A stretch of 22,676 nt of DNA from Larix sibirica. Lineage: Eukaryota; Streptophyta; Pinopsida; Pinales; Pinaceae. The stretch covers positions 50,860 through 73,535 of the forward strand of contig NWUY0300004013.1 of the NCBI GenBank assembly GCA_004151065.3. Reading direction: 5' to 3'. Both the position numbers and the translations under genes were made by a program. The notes below the pieces were generated by a model. That model had not been told where the DNA came from. It was given only the letters and a program-made list of their open reading frames with translations, and searched no databases. This document shows, piece by piece, positions 8,458 through 15,941 of this stretch. Positions within the stretch are counted from its first letter, which is position 1. Each line of letters opens with the position of its first letter.

Positions 8458-8576
8458 CCAAGAAATGAGAGATTGGAATTTACTTGGTAGATATTTATCA
8501 ATAAGCTTTCTTCCAAAAAGTAGCTCCAACAAAACAACTCTATATGCATAGACATCAATTTTATCTGTCAATTTAC
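8458..8576 (-). pseudogene. Captured exon of a plant receptor-like protein kinase (kinase subdomain IX-X)
   Basis: The minus-strand exon is 119 nt, bounded by an acceptor TTTGTTTGCACAG and a donor TGG|GTATGT. Starting in phase 1 it reads GKLTDKIDVYAYRVVLLELL, then FGRKLIDKYLPSKFQSLISW. This is the conserved stretch around the DVYAFGVVLLELL.GRKP motif of plant receptor-like kinases, including the D of subdomain IX. The closest recollection is the At1g80640/At5g11020-like group, whose sequence there reads QSI(V/I)TW. No other kinase exon (P-loop, HRD, DFG) is present, so no kinase can be made. The substitutions F to Y and G to R in the VYAFG motif suggest decay. Intact splice sites on both sides show that genomic DNA, not a processed transcript, was captured. 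Copy: 17141-17259. Confidence 0.8.
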
Positions 8577-8679
8577 CTGTGCAAACAAAGTCAATAATCA
8601 TCTCATGATGTACAATTTATAGAGCAACTTGTATGTATCAATAGAAAGGTTAAAAAAGGAAAGGATGCATATACATCCA

Positions 8680-9200
8680 CTATCACCAAAAGGTTTCACC
8701 AGCTCATAAAAAAGGATTGAGAGAATTCATACCATCAGTCCTCCCCAGAGGGAAAGTTGGTGTTGTTTTTCCCCTTCTGATCTCCCTCAAACCGACCGGT
8801 TCTACTCTAATCTAGTGGAACTAGACCCAAAATTCCCAACAAATCTTAGATCTATTCTGGATTCCTCCTAAGAGATGTGGATATGCCCAGATCTATACAT
8901 ACATGTAACATTAAGGAGGGGGAGGGGGGAGGGGGTCCTCGATTTTGTGAGTGAAGCCTCCTCCACGACAATGGTTAGGGATTTGTATAATTCCAATAGG
9001 AGTAGAGATCTAATGGGCAGGTGCATATATCTAACATCACCACCACTCTCTTATATAGAAATAAACACCTTCCTATGAATCAAGCCCAAATCAGACTATC
9101 AGGGATTTTGTTTTGAATGGTCCACGCACCTTGTGGCCCAAGGAAAAGAATCCTAGAGACTTTCGGGCTACTTAGCCTGAAAAAATGGTTTCCATACCGT
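8680..9200. other. Less AT-rich CACTA-1 interior with a purine tract, no gene recognised
   Basis: A run of G blocks at 8915-8935 (GG, GGGGG, GGGGGG and GGGGG separated by single A bases) could form a G-quadruplex. A plus-strand frame of 67 codons (8875-9078) runs across it, but its translation is a by-product of the G tract and resembles no family. The single base difference between the two copies lies here (8890). AATTTTGTTTTGAAT-like words occur twice, near 9100 and 9210. Confidence 0.45.
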
Positions 9201-9257
9201 CCCGTCCAAATTTTGTTTTGAATCCCTTTAAAAATATCTTATTTTTGTTTTTAAATG

Positions 9258-9317
9258 TTAATATTAATATAAAATAACTATAAAATAAAATATTAATATT
9301 AATATAAAATAACTATA
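9258..9317. repeat. AT-rich short tandem duplication
   Basis: A 25 bp segment (TTAATATTAATATAAAATAA plus CTATA) occurs at 9258-9282 and again at 9293-9317, a 35 bp period. It belongs to an AT-rich block (9230-9385) that continues on the other side of the LINE at 11836-11900, so the LINE split it. Confidence 0.75.
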
Positions 9318-9368
9318 TTATCTTAATATTACATATTATATAGTATTTTAAGATATTAACTATATAAT

Positions 9369-9385
9369 CTATATTTTAGCATATT
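9369..9385. repeat. LINE target-site duplication, left copy (17 bp)
   Basis: CTATATTTTAGCATATT, identical to 11836-11852. A 17 bp direct repeat bracketing a minus-strand LINE, with a T run starting at its inner edge, is the expected result of target-primed reverse transcription. Confidence 0.8.
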
Positions 9386-9890
9386 TTTTTATAATTACAA
9401 ACATTTCATATTAACAGTCCTGCGAAAATTACATAGCTTCAAAATGGCCTAATAGTAGGCATACTGTCCTGCCTAAAATTTATGTCCACATTACTACCCC
9501 TTACAATAGCCCAAGAAAAACCAGATACTCTACTTCTTTCTTCTACTCTGATACTGATATTATAACCCTTACAATAAACAGGCTTCCTACAAAAAGAGAT
9601 GCCTAAAAATCTTACCCTCCTAACCCAATTACAACTGGAATGACATTGAGCATAACTAAAATAAACTAGTGACATATCTGCCGATAGAAGTGAAAAACAA
9701 CAACAACAACTGGGACAGTAACATAAAGCACCATTCACGCACTATGACCGCTAAGATGTGGGTCAGGGTGATTGGTAGCATGCACACCAGGATTGGAATA
9801 AACCTTGCTGGGGATCCTAAATCCAACCCCATGACTCACGGGACCACCAGAGCTGCTTCCATGATCGAACGTTGTCTGATTGAGTGGTGG

Positions 9891-10505
9891 TTATAAGGGG
9901 ATCCCCAATTTCATGGTAATGAGATCCACCATCTTATGCATAAGCTTGGAATCATTATGGTGTTCTCTCCAAGCTTGGACAATTTTGACATCACCCATGG
10001 CTTTGTTCTCATGCTCCATCAGGACGTGGGAAAGTAGGCCCTTGGTCACCCAATAAGTGGAGATGATGCGGTCATAGGTATCCAGGTGCCCCGAAGTGGT
10101 GTCAGGGCCCTGCACCCATTCCTCTACCTCAGCATGCATATTCTCTAAATTATTGCTTGTCATCTACTCTCACAGTTCCATATCCAAGACCTCAATTTCC
10201 TCTTGAATCTGGTGAGGAATGCACTTCCAGAAGAAGTGGTCCGCTTGGGAGGCTTTGGTCTGCTCACGATTAGCTTTCTTCATCTTGTGAGTGCGTCCGC
10301 TTTGGTTCCCCTTTTTATGGTTCTTGGGGTTTTGCATCTTGGGGGCCATGCTTATGATCAAGATGCAATAGAGGGGTTGAAAGCACATGAGTTGCAACTG
10401 GGAGGTGAGAGAAAGCGTGGGAAGACAAAGGAGGAAACCAAAGAAGGGAAAAATTCCAAGCCGCAAGCACAACAGGAAGTAAACTAGTGAGGTAGAAAAC
10501 AGCAC
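9891..10505 (-). pseudogene. Decayed open frame in the 3' part of the LINE, unidentified
   Basis: One minus-strand frame is open from 10505 to 10170, then after two close in-frame stops (TGA and TAG, one codon apart) continues in the same frame from 10163 to 9891. The first part contains MAPKMQNPKNHKKGNQSGR, a basic start, and HFFWKCIPHQIQEEIEVLD. The second contains MHAEVEEWVQGPDTTSGHLD and WREHHNDSKLMHKMVDLI. Sharing one frame across the stops argues for a former single protein of about 140-150 residues, counted from the internal methionine near 10348. It lies downstream of the LINE RNase H on the same strand. The family is not recognised: it could be an extra LINE protein, a transduced 3' flank or an older element. 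Copy: 18574-19188. Confidence 0.35.
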
Positions 10506-10666
10506 AGGTTACAGCATGAAAGGTCATAGCTGCGGAGCGTCCATTTTTATAGCACACTTCTGACGACTTTCCTTAATTTCCATCATCACTTCGTCATACT
10601 CTAGATTAGACTGAAGTACTGAAGCAATCAATATACATGGGTTACCACTTTTTCCAATCATCCACT

Positions 10667-10963
10667 TCAATGAATTTTCGATGGTCGAGGATAATCCGAT
10701 GTCCTGGTCTTATGAAATACCTCTTCAATGGTTAACTGCTCTAGACGGTCCTGGTTTTCATTATTGTGATCCACACCAGTGCAACGTGGAAGGTTATTAT
10801 GTTGAGAGGTGTCGATAAGATCTTCCGCGTGGGTGAATACTCGGGTGTTAATCCCAATAAAGGTGTCATTATGTAGTTGCCTCATATCCTAGGCATATTT
10901 ATTAGCCAGTTGGGCACATGGTGTAGCCCATGTCATATCCATGAAGTTTGACAGGGGCTCTTC
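10667..10963 (-). pseudogene. C-terminal continuation of the LINE ORF2 frame after the RNase H
   Basis: The frame of the RNase H remnant continues past its stop at 10964-10966 through a further TAG to 10667, with protein-like sequence (RQLHNDTFIGINTRVFTHAE, then TSQHNNLPRCTGVDHNNENQ). Keeping one frame over about 290 bases with only two stops suggests the ORF2 protein once extended past the RNase H domain, or was read through into a C-terminal tail. No motif is recognised. Copy: 19350-19646. Confidence 0.35.
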
Positions 10964-11655
10964 TCATAATCTGTCCGGGGAGTTGAATCCGACATTTTCC
11001 AAGCAATCTGCCACCTTGTTTCCCTCTCTCCTAATGTGGCTAAATATCCAAGCATGTGGGTTGCGAAGGAGGGTTCCCAATTCTTCCACCCTGCAGTCCA
11101 ACCGCCAGTTGTCAGTGACTTGCGATGGTTGTTGTCCTAGTTGGATTTTTTTGGCCATGTGTATGATCATCTTGAAATCCCCTTCAACTATGAGTGGTTC
11201 CCATCTATTTTGTTATGCTATCTTTAGACCCTGAAGCAATCCTTCAATTTCAGCTGTGTTGTTCGTATCCTGTCCTAGATGACCATGGAAAATATGCAAG
11301 ATTTGGCCATCTTCATTACAGAAGACACCCCCAAAGTCGACTATACCAGGGTTTCCTTTGGAAGCTCCATTGAAGTTGAGCTTGAAAGAGCCAACTGGGG
11401 GGGAGACTAGAAGTTGGGGCTAGTGGGTGTTGGGGTTTTCTGCTTCTTTCGGGCCCATCCCAGATCCGAATGCTTTAGACCAAGTTGTTCCAGGATTTTG
11501 AGTTATTGATTATTGGATTTCGAGTCCTTAGCCGATCAAGGGGTAATCTTGACCGTCTCTTGAATGTGATTCACAATTTTGTTCAAGATTGCTTGAGTAG
11601 AGGCTTTGGTATCTCAGAAGATTCGCTGGTTTCGTTCCTTCAATGTTTCCCAATT
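10964..11655 (-). pseudogene. LINE ORF2 remnant: RNase H (RVT_3) domain with preceding linker, broken
   Basis: Read on the minus strand, the region starts with NWETLKERNQRIF (11655-11617), then after stops and a frameshift FKLNFNGASKGNPG (from about 11386), NNTAEIEGLLQGLKIA, a TAA stop at 11213-11215, LIVEGDFKMII, and WIFSHIRREGNKVADCLENVG, ending at 10964. This is the classic plant LINE RNase H with its conserved blocks in order. Of the four catalytic acids the first is changed (FDGAS is FNGAS; codon at 11369-11371), while the Glu, the second Asp and the last Asp remain. It is inactive because of stops, a frameshift and a missing catalytic Asp. Copy: 19647-20338. Confidence 0.8.
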
Positions 11656-11693
11656 AAAAAATCCAGGAAACATGAGCCATACAAAATTGACAG

Positions 11694-11825
11694 TCTATTT
11701 TGGGTTCCCATGTTTCCTATTAGTTCTTCTGAACAACTAGGATTTTGGGTTGAAATCCTTGGGGTCCCAAGCTTTAACAATCTATTTTGGGTTCCCATGT
11801 TTCCTATTAGTTCTTCTGAACAACT
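11694..11825. repeat. Two 45 bp direct repeats, 87 bp apart, at the LINE 5' edge
   Basis: A 45 bp segment beginning TCTATTTTGGGTTCCCATG occurs at 11694-11738 and identically at 11781-11825, ten bases before the LINE's 5' junction. It looks like a local duplication or a template jump when the 5' end of the LINE copy was resolved. Copy: 20377-20508. Confidence 0.9.
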
Positions 11826-11835
11826 CCACGCCCCA

Positions 11836-11852
11836 CTATATTTTAGCATATT
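11836..11852. repeat. LINE target-site duplication, right copy (17 bp)
   Basis: Identical to 9369-9385. The AT-rich sequence after it (ATAATATTAATATATAA) matches the character of the sequence before the left copy, as expected if one AT-rich block was split. Confidence 0.8.
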
Positions 11853-11979
11853 ATAATATTAATATATAATATTTTATATATCAACTATTTATCTGAGTGA
11901 CATTTTGGTTTGTTCTAATTGATCATGAAACCCCCCAATTTTGTAAATTTTACATTTCAGATGAATTTAGAGACACCCT

Positions 11980-12048
11980 CATAAATTCTAACAATGCAGA
12001 TGGATTCAGAGACAGTATCTGAATCCATCTGCAACGTTAAAATTTATG
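11980..12048. repeat. 31 bp hairpin with 7 nt loop
   Basis: The left arm 11980-12010 and right arm 12018-12048 are reverse complements with three mismatches; the inner 15 pairs (GCAGATGGATTCAGA) are perfect. The loop is GACAGTA. The ends of the arms are AT-rich. Copy: 20663-20731. Confidence 0.9.
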
Positions 12049-12269
12049 AATTCGCAAAATTTCATTGTGAAAATTGTAATTTTCCATTTTTGTTGGACCA
12101 CCTCTCTAATGCAATTTCAATAATCCATAAAACTTTTTGTCGGAATTATAAATTTTTTTCCAGGAAACATAGGGAAGAATATGCTCCGTGATTATAAGCT
12201 TTCTCTATCTTTGGACTAATTCATATTAATCTAGTTGTAGTTGTTATGTATTGGATTTTTATCCTTGGA

Positions 12270-12448
12270 CTAAACTAGTCATTTTTAGTTGTGTGGCTTA
12301 TTATTTAGTTATATTTTTTATCCAATAACAAAATTAGTCATTTAATTTAGTCATTTTAGTTGTGTTGGTCAAATTTAGTAGTATTTAGCTTAAAAACACT
12401 GTCGTTCGTGACTAACGTTTTTAGTCATGTAGTCATTTATTTGCCAAA
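12270..12448. repeat. Right subterminal repeats of CACTA-1
   Basis: The word TAGTCATT or close forms starts at 12276, 12335, 12348, 12422 and 12430, with TTTAGTTGTGT(T)GG twice (about 12285 and 12354). These are the same motifs as in the left 129 bp array, but not arranged in a regular array here. Confidence 0.7.
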
Positions 12449-12459
12449 TTCTACTAGTG
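12449..12459 (-). repeat. CACTA-1 right terminal inverted repeat
   Basis: TTCTACTAGTG, the inverse of 2255-2265, followed by the target duplication TGC at 12460-12462. Confidence 0.85.
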
Positions 12460-12462
12460 TGC
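12460..12462. repeat. Target-site duplication TGC, right copy (CACTA-1)
   Basis: Matches 2252-2254 on the other side of the element. Confidence 0.75.
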
Positions 12463-12799
12463 CCACACGCATGTCTACCACCTATCAACTATGATTCCTA
12501 CTGTGGATTGACCATATGGGGGAGTTGTAAGTACCCGCATTCAAGAACATCACCACTCAATGTTAAAGAATGACTCCACTTATATTTTATATTTTTCAAA
12601 ATTATTTTTGCAACCACTATACTTATGACCAATAGAAAACCCTTAGACTCTGACACAATTTATTTAGTGTTATCCTCTATATTACTCCCATGAATATCCC
12701 CATTTATAAAATCTCATATTATAGCTTCAAAAGTATGTTAATATGTAAATATATCACACATCACTGGAGTGAGTACCCAAATGCATTCAATTACTTGTC

Positions 12800-13380
12800 G
12801 ACTAAAATATCCTTGTTTATGGCCTATGTGGCGGTTTTGGACATCATAAATGACCCATGAGTCCTAGACATAATTGTATGGACCTAGAACTTAGTTGTTA
12901 ATATCATGCCATGATTTGGTCCCTATGAACCATCCATGGTGAACATATATCATTAATACACTAAAGGTTCCCTATGTATGGCCTATTTGGTGGTTTAGGT
13001 TATTGTATATGGACCATAAGACATAGAAAGAATTATATGGCCTTAGACCCTAGCTTCCTATAGCAAAGAATGTTTTTGCCTTATGAACCGTCCATGGTGT
13101 TATAGATATCAAAATGGCACCATATCATGTTTGCAAGCCAATTTTTCCTATTATGGACGTGTGATGAATTGGAGTTCCGCACATGGATCATGTGATTTAG
13201 AAGAAACTATTATGGCCCAAGAATTTTTATTTTTACCTTGTATCATGACAGGAGTCAAAAGAACCATCCCTAGTATGCCAAAACGCAAAATGGCCACCAT
13301 ATCTTGCTTGGATTCCAATATTTGTTATGTAGGGAATGTGTACCTAAACAACACACCTAACATCCTACTCACATAAATGA
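12800..13380. repeat. Degenerate ~160 bp repeats, right flank of CACTA-1
   Basis: Units starting at 12818 and 12977 (period 159) share TATGGCCTAT, GG(C/T)GGTTT, ATGG(A/C)CCTAGAACTTAG-like words and ATGAACC(A/G)TCCATGGTG. A third, more diverged unit runs to about 13230. Related units occur at 601-1130 on the left of CACTA-1. A 97-codon plus-strand frame at 13083-13376 lies inside the repeat and is taken as chance. Copy: 21483-22063. Confidence 0.6.
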
Positions 13381-13668
13381 CACAACTAACTCATGGACAT
13401 AAGTGATTACCATAAATGTCTCACTTAACCCCCCAAAAACGTAATGAACCTAATTCCATTGACAAACTAACTTCTAACAAGTTGATTGACCCTAACCACT
13501 ATGAACCTGGACACAAAATTACAAAGAATCAATAATAGTGGTCTTAAACCATTATCTCTTATCAAAAAGTATAGCAATGGTCACATAGCATCATAAAAAA
13601 CTCATTAGAATTATCAATGGCAACAAACATTATTTTACAATTGCCAAAAGTTACCAGGACAAGTATAG
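13381..13668. other. CACTA-2 interior near its right end, nothing recognised
   Basis: AT-rich sequence between the degenerate ~160 bp repeats and the 232 bp subterminal array. No terminus, RNA gene or protein motif is recognised. Confidence 0.4.
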
Positions 13669-14130
13669 TGAGGTCCATTAAAGGATCATCACTATACGTG
13701 TCACCAAAGACAGATTTGGCAACGAGACTTTAACAGCCCTCACCAAAATTTTCATTAGAAAAGGCTTTGGTGATAAACCTTAAAGGAATGTCCCCCAAAA
13801 CAATAATAATGACAATTTTTTAAGGTTTGTCGTCATATGTGACATTGGTGATGACCGTTTAAGTTTTGTCACAAGCATGACCCTCGCAAATGGGTATTAT
13901 TGAGGACCATTAAAGGACTATCGCAAGAGGTGTCACCAAAAAGAGAATTGGCAAAGGACCTTTAACAACCCTCACAAAAAGTGTCACTGAAAAGGGATTT
14001 GGTGACAGGCCCTAAACGAATGTCTCTGAAGAAAAATCCAATGACGATTCTTTAAGGCCTGTCATCATATTATACATTGGTGATGACCCTTTACGGTCCA
14101 TCACAAGCATGGCCGTCACCGTAGGCCTTT
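13669..14130. repeat. 232 bp subterminal tandem repeat of CACTA-2
   Basis: Two diverged units start at 13669 and 13901, both opening TGAGG(T/A)CCATTAAAGGA and containing GTGTCACCAAA, TTTGGTGA(T/C)A, CATTGGTGATGACC and CACAAGCATG(A/G)CC. Within each unit CCTTTAA/TTAAAGG and TCACCAA/TTGGTGA occur in both orientations, typical of subterminal regions bound by a CACTA accessory protein. The part from 13669 to 13993 recurs at 22352-22676. Confidence 0.75.
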
Positions 14131-14142
14131 TTTCTTGTAGTG

Positions 14143-14775
14143 ATATTGTTAATTAGCGTGTCTTGTATCTCATAAACTCTAATTTCACATGTAACAGTCT
14201 ATATAACTAAGTGAAAACCTGAGTTTAAATGCCAACAACTATTCCATGTCGAAACTTGCTAGGTATAGTCACAAAAAATCATTGAAAACAAACAACTAAA
14301 GTAAAATAGATTAGCCAACATATATAAGTAGATATGGAAAACAACAAGTAGAAACGATAAGGAAACTAGGACAATAACAAAGATTGTTCAATAAAATTGG
14401 GTCTCCATGGTATCGCCGACAAAACATGTTTATGCCTATAATGGATTAGGGCATCAATACTTCAACACTCATGTGGGTTGTGCTAGAGGATTTGTGACGA
14501 TGCCACCTAGTGTTTAAAGCCATATAAGTTCCTCTACTTTTTGTTCCTCACATAGAGTACTTGTGCATAAAATATTATGGAGAAGGTATCACAAAAAATA
14601 GAGATTAAAATCTTCCTTCTTACAATCAATGCTTCTTTTATATTTATGCTTGTTTTTTAATTTTTAGAATTTACAGATGAACATAAATTAAAAATTAGCA
14701 AGCCTACATTTAAGAAAACTAAAATTGAGTGAATCAAACATCTACGAAACACCATTAGTGTTCCTCGTGTTTTTT
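14143..14775. other. Sequence beyond CACTA-2, nothing recognised
   Basis: AT-rich sequence with no terminus, RNA gene or protein motif recognised. It ends at the N at 14776, the right edge of the first contig if the duplication is an assembly overlap. Confidence 0.45.
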
Positions 14776-14776
14776 N
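14776..14776. other. Assembly gap (single N) at a contig join
   Basis: A single N; the next base starts an 8683-offset repeat of sequence from 6094 onward. An open frame running across it (14725-14952) is an artefact of the join. Confidence 0.9.
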
Positions 14777-14952
14777 GTAATAGAATGCAAAGGAGGATTA
14801 ATCAAATAGCCTCCTCCATTGAGACGCTCTACCTCCACATACTTAGGGAAAACAACAATCAAGTTGATGAAGTTGCAAATCAAGGGGTTAACCTCCCCAT
14901 TGGAGTTATAACATATAGTAATGGGAAGGAAATACTCAAGACCATTCCATAA
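14777..14952 (+). pseudogene. Second copy of the RNase H frame, C-terminal part only
   Basis: Repeats 6094-6269, from NRMQRRINQ to the stop. It includes the last catalytic Asp (VDEVAN) but not the first three catalytic acids, which lie left of the join. The truncation is made by the contig edge. Confidence 0.8.
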
Positions 14953-15031
14953 GCTCATATTTCAAGGGCGAGCAAGAGGGAAAATGGTCAAGTGTCCTCT
15001 TGGAATTAATATTCCCAAAGAGATGCACTAG

Positions 15032-15346
15032 TATTCACATGGCCACACCCTTTCTTGTCCGTTCGCCGACAAAAGACAAGCTTCAACAATAAAGAAGGCT
15101 TCAGTTTTTCCCTTCTCACGTGGCCTTGCATCTGGCATTATGTTGAACCCTTCTTGTGAATTAGAATTCTCTACGAATGCTCTGCCTCCCTGGTTCTTCA
15201 GTGGTTTTGACAATATCTCCTTCACAAATAGTTTGTATATATTATCATATCCTCACAGCTCAGAGTTCAGAACAACATCACCTCAGGTTTCTTCGGTTGG
15301 GAAACGGGATGACCTGGTTTCTTCTGAGAAATTACAGTGCAACTAA
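15032..15346 (+). pseudogene. Second copy of the unidentified open frame
   Basis: Identical to 6349-6663. Confidence 0.3.
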
Positions 15347-15524
15347 AACTATCACAAAACTAAAACCATAAAAGTGGAGAAGATTGGGGATTAAGGTAAT
15401 TTCTGGGCATGAAATAACAAAATGGTTTTAGATAGTTTTGTGATAGTTTTAGTTGCACTACTATAACAACTAAAACCATTTTGTTATTTCATGCCCAGAA
15501 ATTACCTTAATCCCCAATCTTCTC
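15338..15524. repeat. Second copy of the interleaved inverted repeats
   Basis: A 15338-15361 with A' 15434-15457; B 15377-15431 with B' 15470-15524. Same sequence as the first copy. Confidence 0.9.
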
Positions 15525-15851
15525 TAGAAACCACTTTTCACATTCATCCACACTGTTAATTCCATATATTTAATCTAGATGGTCATTGACTAAAAAATAC
15601 AAAAAAAGTGTACTATATGACTAAAAAAACTACTAGTAGAAAAATTGAAATATATCATATATCAGGTACCTGTTTGAAAATTTGATCTATGTATTATAGA
15701 CCTTCGGGTATCCTATAGAACACCTATACATCCTTGAAAGGTCGTCCATCTAGTGAATACTCACTTTCAGTTCACAATGTTCATTAGAAGAAAACATACT
15801 AGAAAAGGACTTCACATTTGCATACTATAAAGCTATGTATCAAATTCATAC

Positions 15852-15941
15852 CTTCCCATCTTTTAGCAAGGAATGAAATCCTGAATGTTCCTTCTCCGAA
15901 AGTTGATTTTCATATTGGGAAAGAAGTTCATGTTCTACTCT
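15852..15941 (-). pseudogene. Second copy of the exon-like 90 nt block
   Basis: Identical to 7169-7258, including acceptor and donor. Confidence 0.4.

Larger units (their letters stand above)
9386..11835 (-). mobile_element. 5'-truncated LINE (non-LTR retrotransposon) inserted in CACTA-1
   Basis: A 2,450 bp insertion of higher GC content lies between perfect 17 bp duplications. Its low-coordinate edge begins with a T run (9384-9390), the complement of a short poly(A) tail, so the element is on the minus strand with its 3' end on the left. Near its 5' edge it contains the end of ORF2: a WETLKERNQRIF block typical of the region before the LINE RNase H, then an RNase H domain with stops and a frameshift. 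No reverse transcriptase or endonuclease is present because the 5' part is missing, which is normal for LINE insertions. About 1.6 kb follows the RNase H, unusually long for a 3' UTR, and holds another decayed frame. Copy: 18069-20518. Confidence 0.78.
2255..12459. mobile_element. CACTA-1: complete CACTA (EnSpm/CMC) DNA transposon, apparently non-autonomous
   Basis: The element is 10,205 bp long, or about 7.7 kb without the LINE inserted in it. It starts CACTAGTAGAAAAAT and ends in the inverted form TTCTACTAGTG, giving an 11 bp perfect terminal inverted repeat, and is flanked by TGC on both sides. CACTA elements move by cut-and-paste using a TNP2-type transposase, with a second protein binding subterminal repeats. 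Subterminal repeats rich in TAGTCATT and GTAGTATATTTAG are seen at both ends (129 bp tandem units on the left). I found no recognisable TNP2/TNPD or TNPA reading frame, so it probably depends on a relative elsewhere. Its interior holds exon-sized fragments of apparent host genes, an RNase H frame, and a later LINE insertion. A single N (4421) marks an assembly gap inside it. Confidence 0.85.
13381..14142 (-). mobile_element. CACTA-2: right end of a second CACTA element, left end not in window
   Basis: The sequence ends at 14142 with CTTTTTTCTTGTAGTG, which read inward on the minus strand is CACTACAAGAAAAAAG, a canonical CACTA/EnSpm terminus. It is preceded by a 232 bp repeat array. The matching left terminus was not found in the window, so the element must start before position 1, or be truncated. 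The three bases after the terminus are ATA, the predicted target duplication. CACTA-1 may lie inside this element, since related repeats flank CACTA-1 on both sides. The left limit given is only where the recognisable subterminal zone begins. Confidence 0.65.

Noticed and set aside
8458-8576. Functional host receptor-kinase gene in the window
   Set aside because: Only one exon is present, with changed conserved residues, and no other kinase exons occur within several kb on that strand.
8875-9078. 67-codon frame over the G tract
   Set aside because: Arg/Gly-rich translation is produced by the G-rich run; no start context, partner or similarity recognised.
9439-9738. 99-codon minus-strand frame (copy 18122-18421) as a protein with a Cys cluster
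   Set aside because: The Cys run comes from a short AAC-type repeat (about 9699-9711) read on the other strand; no domain is recognisable.
9369-11852. LTR retrotransposon flanked by short LTRs
   Set aside because: The flanking direct repeats are only 17 bp, lack TG...CA ends, and the interior carries a LINE-type RNase H; they fit a LINE target duplication.
11485-11856. 123-codon plus-strand frame (and 10941-11234, 10203-10487, 9669-9896 plus strand) as genes
   Set aside because: They are antisense shadows of the minus-strand LINE, whose RNase H motifs explain the region; 11485-11856 also contains the 45 bp repeat and crosses the LINE junction.
6948-12459. CACTA element starting at the internal TACTAGTAG
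   Set aside because: First base is T, not C, and the preceding triplet AAC does not match TGC after the right end; the start at 2255 fits on both counts.
13083-13376. 97-codon plus-strand frame (copy 21766-22059) as a gene
   Set aside because: It lies in the degenerate ~160 bp repeat family, has no motif, and the related repeat units do not keep the frame open.
14725-14952. 75-codon frame as a new gene
   Set aside because: It crosses the N; its left part is unrelated sequence joined to the tail of the copied RNase H.
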